This document shows positions 63,405 through 64,000 of a DNA stretch of 64,000 bases, piece by piece. The DNA comes from DHVE2 group archaeon (GTDB lineage Archaea; Thermoplasmatota; Thermoplasmata; Thermoplasmatales; Aciduliprofundaceae), in NCBI GenBank assembly GCA_026993785.1, contig JALWRZ010000003.1, positions 186,001 through 250,000 on the forward strand, read 5' to 3'. A model generated the notes under the pieces. The model searched no databases. It saw only the letters and a program-made list of their open reading frames with translations, and was not told the origin of the DNA. Position numbers and translations under genes: made by a program. Numbering within the stretch: position 1 is the first letter of the stretch; every line of letters begins with the position of its first letter.

Positions 63405-64000
63405 TTAGGGAAGAAGAACTCTCTTTGCACTTTTTCTAACTTTTTCCACGAAGTTTTTGGGCGTGGCTACCATAAGCACCCAATCTTGAACCTTTCTTAT
63501 CTGAAGCGCCCGTGCAAGGGGTGAGAATTTGGAGAACATGTATACCTTGTCTCCGTCCACTATTTTCACATCTGTTTTGGCAAGCCGGGGCTCGGATAAA
63601 TCTGCAATTTTTTGTGGGATATCTATGAGAACATAATAGGGCTCTATTCCTGCGCCTTCCGCGATCTCTCTCTCCACTTTCCTTCTCTTCTTAAGCTCAA
63701 AAAGCTCACGCAACTCTACGATTTTATCCTCCTCAAGCTCCTCGCTCCTCAGAACTAGGGCTTTCTTGAAGAGTTTTCTATACTTTATCCGCAATGCGAT
63801 TTCCCGAGGATAACCCTTCTGCGCCAGGAGAAAGGATAAGAGTTCTGCATCGTTGAAGCGATACACATCCATCCAGTTCTCCATTTCCGCAAGCTCCAGG
63901 GCACGGGAAATCATGAGCTCTCCAATTCTATTGGTTTTGTGGAAATACACCGCGGAGTACATTAAAGCCCGAGCAACAAGCATACCTTCCAGGGCGGGCA
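63405..64000 (-). CDS. HD-domain phosphohydrolase, C-terminal part (5' end outside window)
   Basis: At least 198 residues read in from the right edge. The sequence PALEGMLVARALMYSAVYFHKTNRIGE near the visible start is the helix following the HD core in dGTPase/SAMHD1-like proteins (COG1078 type), and the rest is the helical-plus-beta C-terminal region ending KRVLLP. The catalytic HD motif is outside the window. The ATG at 63983 is probably internal. Confidence 0.75.
   Translation of the reverse strand, partial: PALEGMLVARALMYSAVYFHKTNRIGELMISRALELAEMENWMDVYRFNDAELLSFLLAQKGYPREIALRIKYRKLFKKALVLRSEELEEDKIVELRELFELKKRRKVEREIAEGAGIEPYYVLIDIPQKIADLSEPRLAKTDVKIVDGDKVYMFSKFSPLARALQIRKVQDWVLMVATPKNFVEKVRKSAKRVLLP

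Noticed and set aside
1-64000. tRNA, rRNA or 7S RNA genes
   Set aside because: No cloverleaf-like or rRNA segments were noticed in the intergenic regions; nearly all gaps are under 250 bp. A covariance-model scan was not possible.

Overview
The window is archaeal. It encodes TFB, SRP54, ribosomal protein L15e, a pair of group II chaperonin (thermosome) subunits, archaeal CTP synthase and PheT, NMD3, TrmY, ArcS, NreA and a TtuA/NcsA-type tRNA thiolase. Promoters have BRE/TATA boxes, and several genes look leaderless. FtsZ plus TFB, a Thermoplasma-type single-strand-binding OB protein, many secreted or peptide-handling proteins and moderate AT content suggest a Euryarchaeote of the Thermoplasmata, perhaps near Aciduliprofundum/DHVE2. 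That placement is inference from gene content; no rRNA or tRNA gene was seen.

Region 1 (1-8340, minus strand) is one tightly overlapping branched-chain amino acid operon, ilvB-ilvN-ilvC-leuA-leuC-leuD-leuB-cimA, with cimA running off the left edge. It makes acetolactate and the Val/Ile/Leu precursors, with isoleucine entering through citramalate. Before ilvB lies what looks like a complete leader-peptide attenuator: TATA box, a 34-codon ORF ending in a near-unbroken run of Leu/Ile/Val codons, a GC-rich hairpin with a U-run, and a second hairpin over the ilvB ribosome-binding site. This is the most striking element of the window.

Region 2 (8343-24650) holds information-processing and cell-biology genes: a solitary nucleotidyltransferase, L15e, then srp54-trmY-radical SAM in 4-nt-overlapping register, followed by a compact family B DNA polymerase with a broken exonuclease. 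On the other strand an operon runs from a tandem ribbon-helix-helix protein (CdrS-like position) to ftsZ, a 1,592-residue coiled-coil repeat protein with a RING/PHD-like zinc finger, and arcS. A second minus-strand pair is tfb and guaAA.

Region 3 (24650-29800) is accessory and decayed: an unassigned stretch, three tandem copies of a small membrane-anchored protein (one a frameshifted remnant), a C39-like cysteine peptidase, a secreted propeptide-like protein, and a transposase remnant fused to the body of a DUF2330-like membrane protein.

Region 4 (29800-48900) contains a membrane protein/HTH pair, a rhomboid protease, rtcA, a PAC2 chaperone, pyrG, a glycosyltransferase, and an oligopeptide ABC importer without ATPases: a giant Ig-repeat, membrane-anchored binding protein and two permeases with unusual extracytoplasmic domains. 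pheT, a SLOG protein and an SSB lie between the binding protein and the permeases. Two KaiC-like ATPases follow.

Region 5 (48900-64000) contains nreA, a DUF1611 protein, an AT-rich phosphoribulokinase/uridine kinase, nmd3-nudix, a Pit/DUF47 phosphate module, a DHH phosphoesterase, a tRNA thiolase, two thermosome genes with nearly identical promoters, a three-gene redox/radical SAM cluster between them, and the 3' part of an HD hydrolase.
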